This document shows, one piece after another, positions 55,572-64,000 of a stretch of 64,000 nt of DNA. Both the position numbers and the translations under genes were made by a program. Under the pieces are notes generated by a model that ran no database searches, was not told where the DNA came from, and saw nothing but the letters and a program-made list of their open reading frames with translations. Within the stretch, counting starts at the first letter, position 1. Each line of letters starts with the position of its first letter. This DNA comes from Phycisphaerales bacterium (GTDB taxonomy: Bacteria > Planctomycetota > Phycisphaerae > UBA1845 > UTPLA1), in assembly GCA_020639075.1 (NCBI GenBank), contig JACKHI010000001.1:4836001-4900000 (forward strand), read 5' to 3'.

Positions 55572-57176
55572 ATGCCACGAGCCATCGTTATTGCACTCGG
55601 TACACTGATTATCGCTATTTCAGGAATATGCGGCCTGTCGGCCGAGGCCGATCAACCCAAGGGAAAAGGCGCCAGCATGAATGCCGACGAGAAGAATTCG
55701 CACGCAACGCCAAAGAGCGACAACGCCGCTGTTCGCGCCAACAACGCCTTCGGTCTCGAGCTCTATCGCGCGATTGCAGCCAAAGCCGGCGAGAAGAACA
55801 TATTCGTCTCGCCATATTCGATGTCCGTCGCGCTCACGATGACGGCGGAGGGCGCTCGAAACGAGACGTATACGGAAATGGCGAACGTCCTGCGATTTCC
55901 GGTGGAAGACGCGGCCGGTCGTCGAGGCATCACGGCGGTCCATCAGGGATACACCGCGATGCGCCGGCGGTTTGCCGACGCCGCGGGCAACGCGAACGAG
56001 GCGACGCGCAAGCAGATCGATGCGCTTCGCAAGCGCCTGGACGACGCTAACAACGAGGCGACTTCGTTGCAGCGTGGCAACGACTGGCGCGCAATGGAAA
56101 AAGCCCAGAAGAAGGCGCAGAAGATTGCGGACGAGCTCAACGAATTGCTGACGCAGGTGGATCGCTTCGATCTGCGCAGCGCCAACGCCCTATGGGTCGA
56201 TAAGCACTTTCCGCTGCTGAACAGTTACGTCGATACGATCGATCGGTTCTATGCGTCGGGCGGCGTCACGTCGCTTGATATTCAGGGGGATACCGAGCGA
56301 TCGCGCCGGCGGATCAACGGCTGGGTCGAGGACAACACGGAGAAGCGGATCAAGGACCTGATTCCCAAGGGTGATCTGAGTCCCGATGCAGGGCTCGTCA
56401 TCACCAATGCCGTGTATTTTCTGGGGCAGTGGTCGGATCCGTTTGAGAAGGGCGAGACGCGCGACGAGGATTTCACGCTGGTCGATGGCGCCAGGGAGAA
56501 AGTGAAGTTGATGCGGGACCCCTGGCGAAAAGGCGTCCCGTACGCCGCATTCAACGGCGACGGTTCCTACTTCGATACGCCGGCGAAAGTGCAAGTCAAT
56601 GTCCGGGACCAGATTCAGACATATCCTGACGACGACGGTTTCTCGATGATTGAGCTTCCCTACAAGGGCGACGAATTGACGATGACGCTCATCGCGCCGC
56701 GCAGGCCGGATGGCTTACCGGCCATCGAAGCGAAGCTCAGCGCGGAGACGTTGGACACGTGGCTGTCGAAGTTGAATGCCCGCCAGGTGAAGGTCGCGTT
56801 GCCCAGATTCAGGCTCGAGGCGGACTACTCGATGGGCGACGTGTTGCAGGCGATGGGTATGAAGCGAGCCTTCACGAGTCCGGCCGAGCCGGATGGTGCG
56901 GATTTCAGCGGCATGTCGGGCAGCAGCGATCCGAGGGAGCAACTCTTCATCGGCGCTGTGCTTCATAAGGCGTTCGTCGAGGTCAATGAAGAAGGAACGG
57001 AGGCCGCCGCCGCGACGGCCGTGGTCATGATTGCTGGTGCCGCGGCCCCATCCGTCGAGATGGTCCCGTTCGTTCCTGAGTTCCGCGCCGATCGGCCATT
57101 CCTGTTCCTCATCCGCGATTCGAAGACGGGCATCATCCTCTTCGTCGGCCGCATGATGAGACCGGTCGAACAATGA
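55572..57176 (+). CDS. secreted serpin with coiled-coil insertion
   Basis: 534 residues from ATG 55572; signal peptide (VIALGTLIIAISGICGLSAEA). The serpin core runs from NNAFGLELYRAIA to FLFLIRDSKTGIILFVGRM, with NAVYFLGQWSDPF and the inhibitory-type hinge VEVNEEGTEAAAATAVV ahead of a reactive loop of small and hydrophobic residues. Between the early helices sits an extra charged helical stretch of about 90 residues (DALRKRLDDANNEATSL), which most serpins (about 380 residues) lack. It probably traps extracellular serine or cysteine proteases; the P1 residue cannot be fixed by eye. Confidence 0.9.
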   Translation: MPRAIVIALGTLIIAISGICGLSAEADQPKGKGASMNADEKNSHATPKSDNAAVRANNAFGLELYRAIAAKAGEKNIFVSPYSMSVALTMTAEGARNETYTEMANVLRFPVEDAAGRRGITAVHQGYTAMRRRFADAAGNANEATRKQIDALRKRLDDANNEATSLQRGNDWRAMEKAQKKAQKIADELNELLTQVDRFDLRSANALWVDKHFPLLNSYVDTIDRFYASGGVTSLDIQGDTERSRRRINGWVEDNTEKRIKDLIPKGDLSPDAGLVITNAVYFLGQWSDPFEKGETRDEDFTLVDGAREKVKLMRDPWRKGVPYAAFNGDGSYFDTPAKVQVNVRDQIQTYPDDDGFSMIELPYKGDELTMTLIAPRRPDGLPAIEAKLSAETLDTWLSKLNARQVKVALPRFRLEADYSMGDVLQAMGMKRAFTSPAEPDGADFSGMSGSSDPREQLFIGAVLHKAFVEVNEEGTEAAAATAVVMIAGAAAPSVEMVPFVPEFRADRPFLFLIRDSKTGIILFVGRMMRPVEQ

Positions 57177-57391
57177 TGTCGTCGGGCGGCCGACCTGTGT
57201 AGGGCGGCGTGTGCGGGGCGTGAGGTTTTCGCCGATGATGTTACACTGCCTGAACGACTGCATTCGACTGCGGATGACGACGGGCCGGCGCCTTCGGCGG
57301 TCCGATCTTCCGCACGAGGCGACGTTGCGATGACCGGGGATGGCATCCGACACGCACGACTAAGAAATGCGCGTCGTTCAGCGCGGAGCCC

Positions 57392-59257
57392 ATGAAGCAG
57401 ATAACGACGCGAACACTCTCCAAGACCCCCAACCTGTGGCGACTGATGGCCTCCTGCGTCGCCATTGGGATCGTCTCGGGCCTCGGCGCTGCGGCGTTCT
57501 TCGTTCTGCTCGACGCCGGATCGGCGGTCTTTCTCGGGCGCCTCTGCGGATACCATCCAAAGGGCCCCGGCAACGAGCCGCCGCTCTTCGAACATCTCGG
57601 CGGCACGTCGCACCTCGTTCGATGGATGTTGTTGATCGTCCCAACCGTCGGCGGCCTAATCAGTGGCTGGATCACGTTCACGTTCGCACCCGAGACGGAA
57701 GGTCACGGCACGGACGCGGCGATCGAGGCTTATCACTTCAAGGACGGCGTCGTTCGCAAACGCGTCCCGCTGGTCAAGGCGATCACGTCGGCGATCACGA
57801 TCGGGACCGGCGGCTCGGGCGGACGCGAAGGACCGATCGCGCAGATCGGTGCGGGTTTCGGTTCGATGCTCGGCGGCTGGCTGAAGGTGCCGCCGGATGA
57901 GCGGCGTATTCTCATGGCGGCCGGCATGGCCGCCGGCATCGGCGCGATCTTCCATGCGCCGCTCGCAGGCGCGCTGTTCGCCGCCGAAGTCATGTACAAG
58001 GGACCGGACCAGGAACACGAAGTCTTCGTGCCCGCGTTCTTCACGTCGACGGTCGCCTATTGCATTTTTGCCGCGATTTTCGGATTCCAGCCGTTGTTCA
58101 TCGCGCCTGGCTACGGATTCAGCGATCCGCTGATGCTGGTGCCGTACCTCGTGTTGGCGGGCGCTTCGGCGCTGGGTGCGATTCTGTTCGTTCGTGTGTT
58201 CTATGCCGTGAGGAGGCTGTTCTTCGAGCGATTGCCGGGGCCGAATCATATCAAGCCTGCCATCGGCGGACTTTTCGTTGGAATCATCGGTTTCTTCCTG
58301 CCCGAAGCGCTCGGTGCCGGGTACGGCGTCGTACAGGCGTGCTTCAGCAGGGACTTGCCGAGCCATGGAACGGTATTGGATCTGCCGTCGGCCGCTGCGA
58401 TCCAGGGCATGTTGCCTGCCGCAATTTCACCAGCGCTGGCTGCGGCGGTCGTCCTCGCACTCGTCGGACTAGCCAAGATAGCGACAACGTCGTTCGCCAT
58501 CGGCAGCGGAGGCAGCGGCGGTGTTTTCGGTCCGGCAGTCGTGATCGGCGGCGCCATCGGCGGTGCAACGGGTATCGTGTGCCAGCAGATATTCCCCTCG
58601 TTGCCGATTCACCCGGGCGCGTTCGCGCTGGTCGGCATGGCCGGGTTCTTTGCAGGCGCGGCCAATACACCGATCTCGACGATTATCATGGTCAGCGAGA
58701 TGACGGGGAACTACAACCTGTTGCCGCCGGCGATGATGGTCTGCATTCTGACATTCCTGCTTTGCCGGAATTACACGCTCTATGAGAAGCAGCTCCCGTC
58801 ACGGCTCGACGCGCCCAGCAAGTTCGGCAATATGGCCCGCGCGATTCTTCAGCGCCTGACGGTGCATGACGCCCTTGCTGTTTCGCGGCGTCACAATGTG
58901 GTTGTGCTCAAGGAAGACATGCCGATGGGGACGCTTGTCTACGAGTTCACGCAATCCGACGAAGTGTGCTTTCCCGTCATCAACGAAGAAAATAGACTGA
59001 GCGGCGTCGTCGATGCGGATGACGTGCGGCGGCTCGTGTCCGACACGCAGATCGCAAACCTCGTGATCGCCGCCGACATCGCGCGACCTGTCAGTCGGAT
59101 CACGGAAAACGAATCCCTGTTGTCGGCAGTTAACGTGATGGCCAAGTCGAACGTGCGTGCCCTCGTCGTCGTTCGTGAGGACAACAACGAGACGCCGATC
59201 GCGACGCTCAGCCACGCCGACATCTTCGAGGCCTATCGGCGGCACATTGTCGGCTAG
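57392..59257 (+). CDS. ClC-family chloride channel/antiporter with CBS domains
   Basis: 621 residues. Selectivity motifs: GTGGSGGREGPIAQ (gating Glu in GREGP) and GSGGSGGVFGPAVVIGG (GxFxP). About ten hydrophobic helices lie up to residue 470. The C-terminus carries two CBS motifs (about 485-545 and 555-618), usual for nucleotide regulation. It moves chloride or fluoride across the inner membrane. It ends 7 bp before the stop of the convergent hybrid kinase gene. Confidence 0.94.
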   Translation: MKQITTRTLSKTPNLWRLMASCVAIGIVSGLGAAAFFVLLDAGSAVFLGRLCGYHPKGPGNEPPLFEHLGGTSHLVRWMLLIVPTVGGLISGWITFTFAPETEGHGTDAAIEAYHFKDGVVRKRVPLVKAITSAITIGTGGSGGREGPIAQIGAGFGSMLGGWLKVPPDERRILMAAGMAAGIGAIFHAPLAGALFAAEVMYKGPDQEHEVFVPAFFTSTVAYCIFAAIFGFQPLFIAPGYGFSDPLMLVPYLVLAGASALGAILFVRVFYAVRRLFFERLPGPNHIKPAIGGLFVGIIGFFLPEALGAGYGVVQACFSRDLPSHGTVLDLPSAAAIQGMLPAAISPALAAAVVLALVGLAKIATTSFAIGSGGSGGVFGPAVVIGGAIGGATGIVCQQIFPSLPIHPGAFALVGMAGFFAGAANTPISTIIMVSEMTGNYNLLPPAMMVCILTFLLCRNYTLYEKQLPSRLDAPSKFGNMARAILQRLTVHDALAVSRRHNVVVLKEDMPMGTLVYEFTQSDEVCFPVINEENRLSGVVDADDVRRLVSDTQIANLVIAADIARPVSRITENESLLSAVNVMAKSNVRALVVVREDNNETPIATLSHADIFEAYRRHIVG

Positions 59258-59264
59258 ACCGATG

Positions 59265-61262
59265 TCAGGTCGACGCCCACTCGGGAGCTGGCGTCGGCGT
59301 CGCTTGGGATTCGTGCACGGTCGATCTCGGGGCGCCATTGCGACGCTTGGCGGCATGCTTCGCAATGGTCTCGATCAACGCCCTTCGTCTGATTGGCTTG
59401 GTGGCGTAATCGTCGCAGCCCGCGTTGATGCACAATTGACGATCGCCGTCCATTGCGTGGGCTGTGAGCGCGATAATCGGTCCGCGATATCCCGCCTCGC
59501 GGAGTCGTTGAGCGGCCTCGTATCCACCCATGACGGGCATCTGCATATCCATCAGAGTGACGTCGAACGGGCGTCCGTCGTCGCACGCGGCGAGCGCCGT
59601 TTCCATTCCGAGTTTTCCATTCTCCGTGAGCGTCACGTCGGCGCCGGCTTTTTCGAGCATACGCTGTATCAGCCGCCGATTGTCGTATCCGTCTTCGGCG
59701 ACGAGGATCCGAAGGCCCGCGATATCGGGGAGCGGATCCGTGCTGTCAGCGCCGGAGTGATGGTCCACTTTGATCGTCGCGATCGGGTTCTCAATGAATC
59801 TGACGCCTTCCAGCGAGCCGGTTGCGACGGTGACTCGGAATCGCGTTCCAACTCCGAGTTGCGTATCAACGATGACCAAGTCGCCGCCCAGGATCTCGGC
59901 CAGGCGCTTGCTGATCGTCAGACCCAGACCGGTTCCGCCAAATCTTCGCGTCGTCGAGACGTCGGCTTGTGTGAAGGGCCGGAAGAGTCTCGCGGCCTGT
60001 TCCGGCGTCATACCGATGCCTGTATCGACGACGTCGAATTGCATCAGCGGCGATGGCGCATTGTCCGACAAATGCGTGATCACGCGAACCTTGCCGCGTT
60101 CCGTAAACTTGACGGCATTACCGATGACGTTGAGCAGTATCTGCTTCAGTCGCGTCGAGTCGGTTTCGATGGTTTCGGGAATCGGGCCGACGAATTCGAT
60201 GCCGAGCTCGATCCCAGCAAGTTCGGCTCTTTTTCCGACGAGCGATGCCAGCTCGGCGACGACATTCGCGGGCGCGAGTCTGGTTTTCTCGATCGTCATT
60301 TTCCCGGCTTCGACCTTTGTCAGATCGAGAATGTCACTAATGAGCCCGAGGAGGTGTTCACCGTTGCGTCGGATCGTTTCGATGGCGTCCTGATCCTTCG
60401 GGCTTCGGAGGTTTTCGCCGAGCGTCTCGACGAATCCGAGGATTGCCGTCAGCGGCGTCCGTATCTCGTGGCTCATGTTTGCAAGGAAGGCGCTCTTAGC
60501 GACGTTGGCGGCATCGGCCCGCCTTGCGAGTTCCTGCGACAATTCGATCTGCTTCGCCAATTGTTCCAACGAATCCTGTCGAGCACGATCCGCCTCCTCA
60601 AAGGGGCGGACGATTCGAACGCGCATGAAGTAGATCGCTGCGAGAAGGGAGAGGAATGTGGCGATGACGGCAATCCTGATCGTGGAGAGAAGCACACGCA
60701 GTTGCGATTCCCCGAGTCGCTGCATTTCGTAAACGACATCGTCCATGGCGACGGCCGTTCGACGCGTCTGATCATTGAATACGCGATAACCTTCGTTCTT
60801 CATCAGCTCGTCGGCATCGGCGCGCAGTGCATCGAGTGCGGCCTGCTTTGCGAGCGCCCACTCGGCGGCCACATGGTCCAGCGCCGCCCTGGCGATCGGA
60901 TCCGTGACGGCCGGTACGTGAATCGGTTCGTCAGATTGCCGGAGTTCGCCGACACCGCCGTCGCGGATCATCGCTAATGTCGATTCAAATTCGGCGGCGA
61001 CTGACTCTGCCTGCTGCTTGGCATCAATGGCGGATTCCCAGTCGCCGAGCAGGATGGAAGCCAACGTACGGTTGATGTAATTCGCGTGACGCTCGATGCG
61101 CATCCGTTGGACGCCGGCGAAATTGACCAGCGCGTAGGTGTGAGATTTTTCCCTTATGATGATCACGCAGAACGCGGCCGCAGCGGCGACGGGCACGCAC
61201 ATGAACGCCAACAACAGGGCGATCCGGCGTGACAGATTGAACCCGGCGGTCCGAGCGTGCAT
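59265..61262 (-). CDS. hybrid sensor histidine kinase with receiver domain
   Basis: 665 residues from ATG 61262, after TTGAGGACTGAG; a TTG at 61277 is possible. Transmembrane helices near 15-40 and about 195-215 enclose a periplasmic helical sensor. HisKA: NMSHEIRTPLTAILG (His about 264); HATPase: GNAVKFT, DTGIGM and GGTGLGLTIS; receiver: VAEDGYDNRRLI with Asp about 568 in LMDMQMPVMGG and KPI. It follows the PhnD-like binding protein gene 11 bp away, so the two likely form one sensory unit. Confidence 0.93.
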   Translation of the reverse strand: MHARTAGFNLSRRIALLLAFMCVPVAAAAAFCVIIIREKSHTYALVNFAGVQRMRIERHANYINRTLASILLGDWESAIDAKQQAESVAAEFESTLAMIRDGGVGELRQSDEPIHVPAVTDPIARAALDHVAAEWALAKQAALDALRADADELMKNEGYRVFNDQTRRTAVAMDDVVYEMQRLGESQLRVLLSTIRIAVIATFLSLLAAIYFMRVRIVRPFEEADRARQDSLEQLAKQIELSQELARRADAANVAKSAFLANMSHEIRTPLTAILGFVETLGENLRSPKDQDAIETIRRNGEHLLGLISDILDLTKVEAGKMTIEKTRLAPANVVAELASLVGKRAELAGIELGIEFVGPIPETIETDSTRLKQILLNVIGNAVKFTERGKVRVITHLSDNAPSPLMQFDVVDTGIGMTPEQAARLFRPFTQADVSTTRRFGGTGLGLTISKRLAEILGGDLVIVDTQLGVGTRFRVTVATGSLEGVRFIENPIATIKVDHHSGADSTDPLPDIAGLRILVAEDGYDNRRLIQRMLEKAGADVTLTENGKLGMETALAACDDGRPFDVTLMDMQMPVMGGYEAAQRLREAGYRGPIIALTAHAMDGDRQLCINAGCDDYATKPIRRRALIETIAKHAAKRRNGAPRSTVHESQATPTPAPEWAST

Positions 61263-61273
61263 GGACTCAGTCC

Positions 61274-62218
61274 TCAATGAAACCTGTCAAAGCCGGCCGA
61301 TTCGGCTGCGGTCTTCATCCGGCGGATCGAGTCGTAATTGTCGTCGGCGACTTTCTCGAACCGTTTCAACAGAGCGCGATCCAGAATCTCACGTCCGCGA
61401 GGGTCTTCATGCATTTGAAGGAAGACGTGAGCTATCGCGCTACAAACGTCATCAGGGAGGTTCGTGGACGCAACGACGGGAGGTATGCCCGCGGGACCCA
61501 GCTTGTCGATGATCTTGACTGCGTTGGCGCTTGAGTCGTTGAGATGACGATCGAAGTCCAGGACCAGCGAGTCGACGCAACTGGCATCGGCCTCGCGGGA
61601 TGCGACCATGCGGATGGACGCCTCGTGTGATCCCGAACGTCTGATCGTTCCGAAGAAGTGTTTCGTTTCGCCGAGGCTCAGCAGGTGCGCGCGGGGCATG
61701 TTGTACCCCGAATTCGAAAGCTCGTCGTTGTATACGAAGTTGCACCCTCGAAGGCTCTCGAAGCTGTTGTAGTCGCTTTCTCGATGAACGATCACGTAAG
61801 AGTAGTATTGGGGCAGACCTTCATACGCCGGCGAGTTCATGATTGGCGCGACCAACAGCTTGATGTGTGAATCAGGTCGATCCGATTCGATGACGTATGG
61901 AAGACCGCAGATGAACGCGATGTCGACAGCGCCGGCCTGCAGCATTGAGTCGACAGTTTTATATGAGAGGCCTTTGACGAGCTCGCACGGCCGATTGAGT
62001 TTGCGCCCGATGTAGTCGACGATGTCTTCATAGACATCCACACCGTTTTCAGAAACGAAGGCGGCTGTCAGGGCGAATCGGATGGGCCGCGAGTCGGCGA
62101 TTTCGCTCGGTCCCTTGTTCGGAGCGCCTGGCGCGACGGAGTCGGCCGGCTTGCCGACGTATCTAAGGCCGAGGAGGACGGCGCAGCCCAAAATCGTCAG
62201 AAACAGGAGTTTGCGCAT
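61274..62218 (-). CDS. PhnD-like periplasmic phosphonate/phosphate-type binding protein
   Basis: 314 residues from ATG 62218, preceded by AAAGGAGAG. Signal peptide (MRKLLFLTILGCAVLLGLRY). The fold of the PhnD/SsuA-like group: IRFALTAAFVSENGVDVYEDI, AGAVDIAFICGLPYV, GCNFVYNDELSNSGYNMPR, and ASREADASCVDSLVLDF. With no ABC transporter nearby and a sensor kinase directly downstream, it probably delivers ligand to the kinase rather than to a transporter. Confidence 0.85.
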   Translation of the reverse strand: MRKLLFLTILGCAVLLGLRYVGKPADSVAPGAPNKGPSEIADSRPIRFALTAAFVSENGVDVYEDIVDYIGRKLNRPCELVKGLSYKTVDSMLQAGAVDIAFICGLPYVIESDRPDSHIKLLVAPIMNSPAYEGLPQYYSYVIVHRESDYNSFESLRGCNFVYNDELSNSGYNMPRAHLLSLGETKHFFGTIRRSGSHEASIRMVASREADASCVDSLVLDFDRHLNDSSANAVKIIDKLGPAGIPPVVASTNLPDDVCSAIAHVFLQMHEDPRGREILDRALLKRFEKVADDNYDSIRRMKTAAESAGFDRFH

Positions 62219-62605
62219 GGACTCTCCTTTCCCTTGGCGAAAACGGTACGTTTCTAATCGTGTCGTCGGTCCGGGTCCCGACGGGCTTGAGTCGCGGTGC
62301 GCGAGCGATTCAGGTCCGAATTGCCGAAGCTTGGAATCAGGATCCCGCCACGAAAGGAGATTGGTCTGGCGCTACTTGGAACGCAACTGGCGGCATAGGC
62401 GGAACCAGGCGGATGACTGGTCTTTAGTCACAGAGACGCACCGGGAATGCCCCACTCATTGACGAGGCGCCAAGTCATCCAAGCGTCGCGCACGTTTCGG
62501 ACGGTCGCCGGCCTGCCAGGCGACTCGTCGTTGAGATTTGGGACGTGGTGGTATGCTCGTCGTGTTATGCGGACGATGGTTCATTGAAAGGCGGAGGGTG
62601 CATCG
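62219..62605 (+). other. divergent intergenic region, 387 bp
   Basis: It must hold promoters for the PhnD-like gene (left) and the membrane protein gene (right). A weak pair TTGAGA (62531) and TATGCT (62552) with 15-bp spacing precedes the latter. Nothing else seen. Confidence 0.35.
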
Positions 62606-62983
62606 GTGAAACGATTCGAGACGCAGGCGGCATATGTCCTCGGCGCGGCACTTCCTGTGCTGGAGACGGCGCGCCGAGGGACGGACTTCAGCACGATCTT
62701 CTTTTACGTTGACGACTATCTTGCCGGAGGACTGTTGTTGTGGGCGGCGATTGCCGTTACGCGGAAACATCGCTACGGACCTGCGCTGTTGGTCGGGGCG
62801 TGGGGCGTCATCTGCGGGGGGATGTATTACAGCTTCTTCGGTCAGATCGAGGGGTTCGGTCCGACGGATGTCTCGGGCTATTCGAAGTGGACCGTCGTGA
62901 CGATCAAGGGCCTGATCGGGTGCGTGGCGCTGGCGGCCTGGGTTCTGTCGATGCGGCGGATGGCGACGAGTGAGAAAGCGTAA
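62606..62983 (+). CDS. small integral membrane protein
   Basis: 125 residues from GTG 62606, after GGCGGAGGG. Three hydrophobic segments (YLAGGLLLWAAIAV; GPALLVGAWGVICGGMYYSFF; TIKGLIGCVALAAWVLSM) with short loops, basic C-terminus. The pattern suggests a small inner-membrane protein of unknown function. It stands alone before REP hairpins. Confidence 0.7.
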   Translation: MKRFETQAAYVLGAALPVLETARRGTDFSTIFFYVDDYLAGGLLLWAAIAVTRKHRYGPALLVGAWGVICGGMYYSFFGQIEGFGPTDVSGYSKWTVVTIKGLIGCVALAAWVLSMRRMATSEKA

Positions 62984-63031
62984 TCATTGCGCGGTTGAGG
63001 CGTTGCCTTACAGGGTTTGATGGGCCGGGCG

Positions 63032-63149
63032 GCATGCTCACCCTTCAAGGTGAGCATGTTGAAAGGGGTTTGGGGTTTGGGCGTTGGTGGGTGAGTTGGC
63101 GGTGGATGCGTGTGCCGGCATGCTTGCCTTTGAGGGCAAGCATGGCACC
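63032..63149. repeat. two REP-like hairpins
   Basis: GCATGCTCACCCTTCAAGGT plus GAGCATG (63032-63058) and GCATGCTTGCCTTTGAGGGC plus AAGCATGGC (63118-63146) flank a G/T-rich 60-bp stretch. Same family as at 14871 and 19661-19767. Confidence 0.65.
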
Positions 63150-63255
63150 CCGCGAGCGTGATGGGAAAGCGGGGGCAAGGGGAAAGAGAAAGGCCGCGGC
63201 CAGCGCGGGTGCGCTGGTCGCGGCCTTGGGTTTTCATGGGCAGTTGGTCGCCGTG

Positions 63256-64000
63256 TCAGGGAATCGTCGGCTGCGTGCAGGAGCCGTTCGCAACGACCGA
63301 CGGCGAGCCGCCAACGAAGATATCTGAGACAGTCGTTGGATCGTTGTTGTCGTCGAGGACTGTGGCGACAACTCCAGAGCCCGACGCGCCCTGTTCCAGT
63401 GTGAGGTTGGCGCCGAGTTCCGAGAAGTCAATGTGGCCAGTTGGGCTCGTGTTCGAAATCGAATTGCCTTCGATCTTCGTGCATACGGTCGCACTGGATG
63501 TCGCCACGACCACCAGGTTAGAGATTGCCAGGGAATTCGTGCTCATCAACGTGTTGTTGAGGATGCGGGCATGGAGCGTGGGCGCGTCACCGAGGGGGCT
63601 GTTGGACGTTGAAACATATACGCAGGATGAGATACCCTGATGGGTGATCACATTGTTGTTGATTTCAACATTCATCTGGGTTGCGCCATCAGGACTCACG
63701 ATGATCGTGTCTTCGGTGACGCCCGAAGCGCCGACGATACTGTTATTGTTGCGAATGAACCCGTTAACCACCGAGTTGCTTGGGGCCATGGACGACGATC
63801 TGACGGAGATGGCCGCGCCCGCGTTGTTGGTGAACGCGGTGTTGTTGTTGATGTCGAAGTTGAGATTACCGCCGTCCAACGCACTGAGCTCGATGCCTTC
63901 GTTGTTGTCAACGAAAGTGCTCATCATGGCATAGACGCTGAGCGTTGAGTTTCCGGCCGCTTCGCCCAAGATCCCTTGCGTCCTGTTATTCTCGAAGGCA
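63256..64000 (-). CDS. C-terminal part of a right-handed beta-helix surface protein
   Basis: The frame is open from the window edge to TGA 63258-63256 (about 248 residues seen). The sequence is a ladder of short Asn-rich turns, such as NLNFDINNNTAFTNNAG, NVEINNNVITHQG and ILNNTLMSTNSLAISN. This is typical of parallel beta-helix (pectate-lyase-like/polymorphic) surface proteins. No catalytic part is visible. The N-terminal part, with signal and any anchor, lies beyond the window. Only two Cys are seen within this part. Confidence 0.75.
   Translation of the reverse strand, partial: AFENNRTQGILGEAAGNSTLSVYAMMSTFVDNNEGIELSALDGGNLNFDINNNTAFTNNAGAAISVRSSSMAPSNSVVNGFIRNNNSIVGASGVTEDTIIVSPDGATQMNVEINNNVITHQGISSCVYVSTSNSPLGDAPTLHARILNNTLMSTNSLAISNLVVVATSSATVCTKIEGNSISNTSPTGHIDFSELGANLTLEQGASGSGVVATVLDDNNDPTTVSDIFVGGSPSVVANGSCTQPTIP

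Noticed and set aside
59157..60977. 606-codon forward frame opposite the hybrid kinase
   Set aside because: Antisense shadow of a clear histidine kinase.
1..64000. tRNA or rRNA genes
   Set aside because: I looked for T-loop phrases (GGTTCGAATCC-like) with a matching acceptor stem and found none.

Overview
The window is about 60% GC and densely coded on both strands. It looks like a chromosomal segment of a member of the Planctomycetota, probably a Phycisphaerae-like lineage. This is inferred from family content, not from any marker RNA: no rRNA or tRNA gene was seen. The clues are very large secreted proteins built from Cys-rich repeats and EF-hand/dockerin-like calcium motifs, PEGA and FHA/SpoIIE signalling proteins, a b558-type succinate dehydrogenase, many secreted hydrolase-like proteins, and intergenic DNA full of palindromic repeats.

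Layout. 1-7 kb: signalling (FHA-GAF-SpoIIE phosphatase, PEGA membrane protein, OmpR-type regulator with histidine kinase). 7-18 kb: housekeeping (small Cys protein, XerC/D recombinase, DnaJ-like chaperone, nitrilase, CrcB, SdhC-SdhA without SdhB, methyltransferase, PepF). 18-23.6 kb: VOC protein between direct repeats, SUKH protein, Lon, TIM-barrel protein, zinc ribbon. 23.9-36.2 kb: two giant secreted proteins, a 1482-residue sugar-dehydrogenase/cytochrome c mosaic and a 2247-residue Cys-rich repeat protein. 36.4-38.1 kb: ProC, then heme oxygenase with a small membrane protein behind a Fur-box-like palindrome. 38.6-44.4 kb: a repeat-rich accessory region with paralogous secreted proteins, a release-factor-like protein, a queuosine-tRNA mannosyltransferase homologue, an outer-membrane protein, a 40-residue peptide, and three copies of a roughly 321-bp transposable-like element, one of which carries a nested 142-bp element. 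44.8-50.4 kb: thiolase, Lys-rich protein, phosphoglycolate phosphatase-like HAD, PyrK-like reductase, a probable small RNA, Ffh. 50.4-55.5 kb: an accessory patch holding a Shedu-type defence protein and an Sll1717-type P-loop ATPase, bracketed by 36-bp inverted repeats. 55.6-64 kb: secreted serpin, ClC channel/transporter, PhnD-like binding protein with hybrid histidine kinase, small membrane protein, and the end of a beta-helix surface protein.

The strongest novel signals are: (i) the 321/322-bp element family with terminal inverted repeats, two copies having perfect 8-bp target duplications; (ii) the 142-bp element with perfect 17-bp ends and a 9-bp duplication inside one of those copies; (iii) a probable small RNA upstream of ffh; (iv) a short transcription unit with an unusually perfect Shine-Dalgarno and a 9-codon ORF; and (v) the Shedu/Sll1717 cassette. 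All functional statements come from reading motifs by eye; no database search was run.
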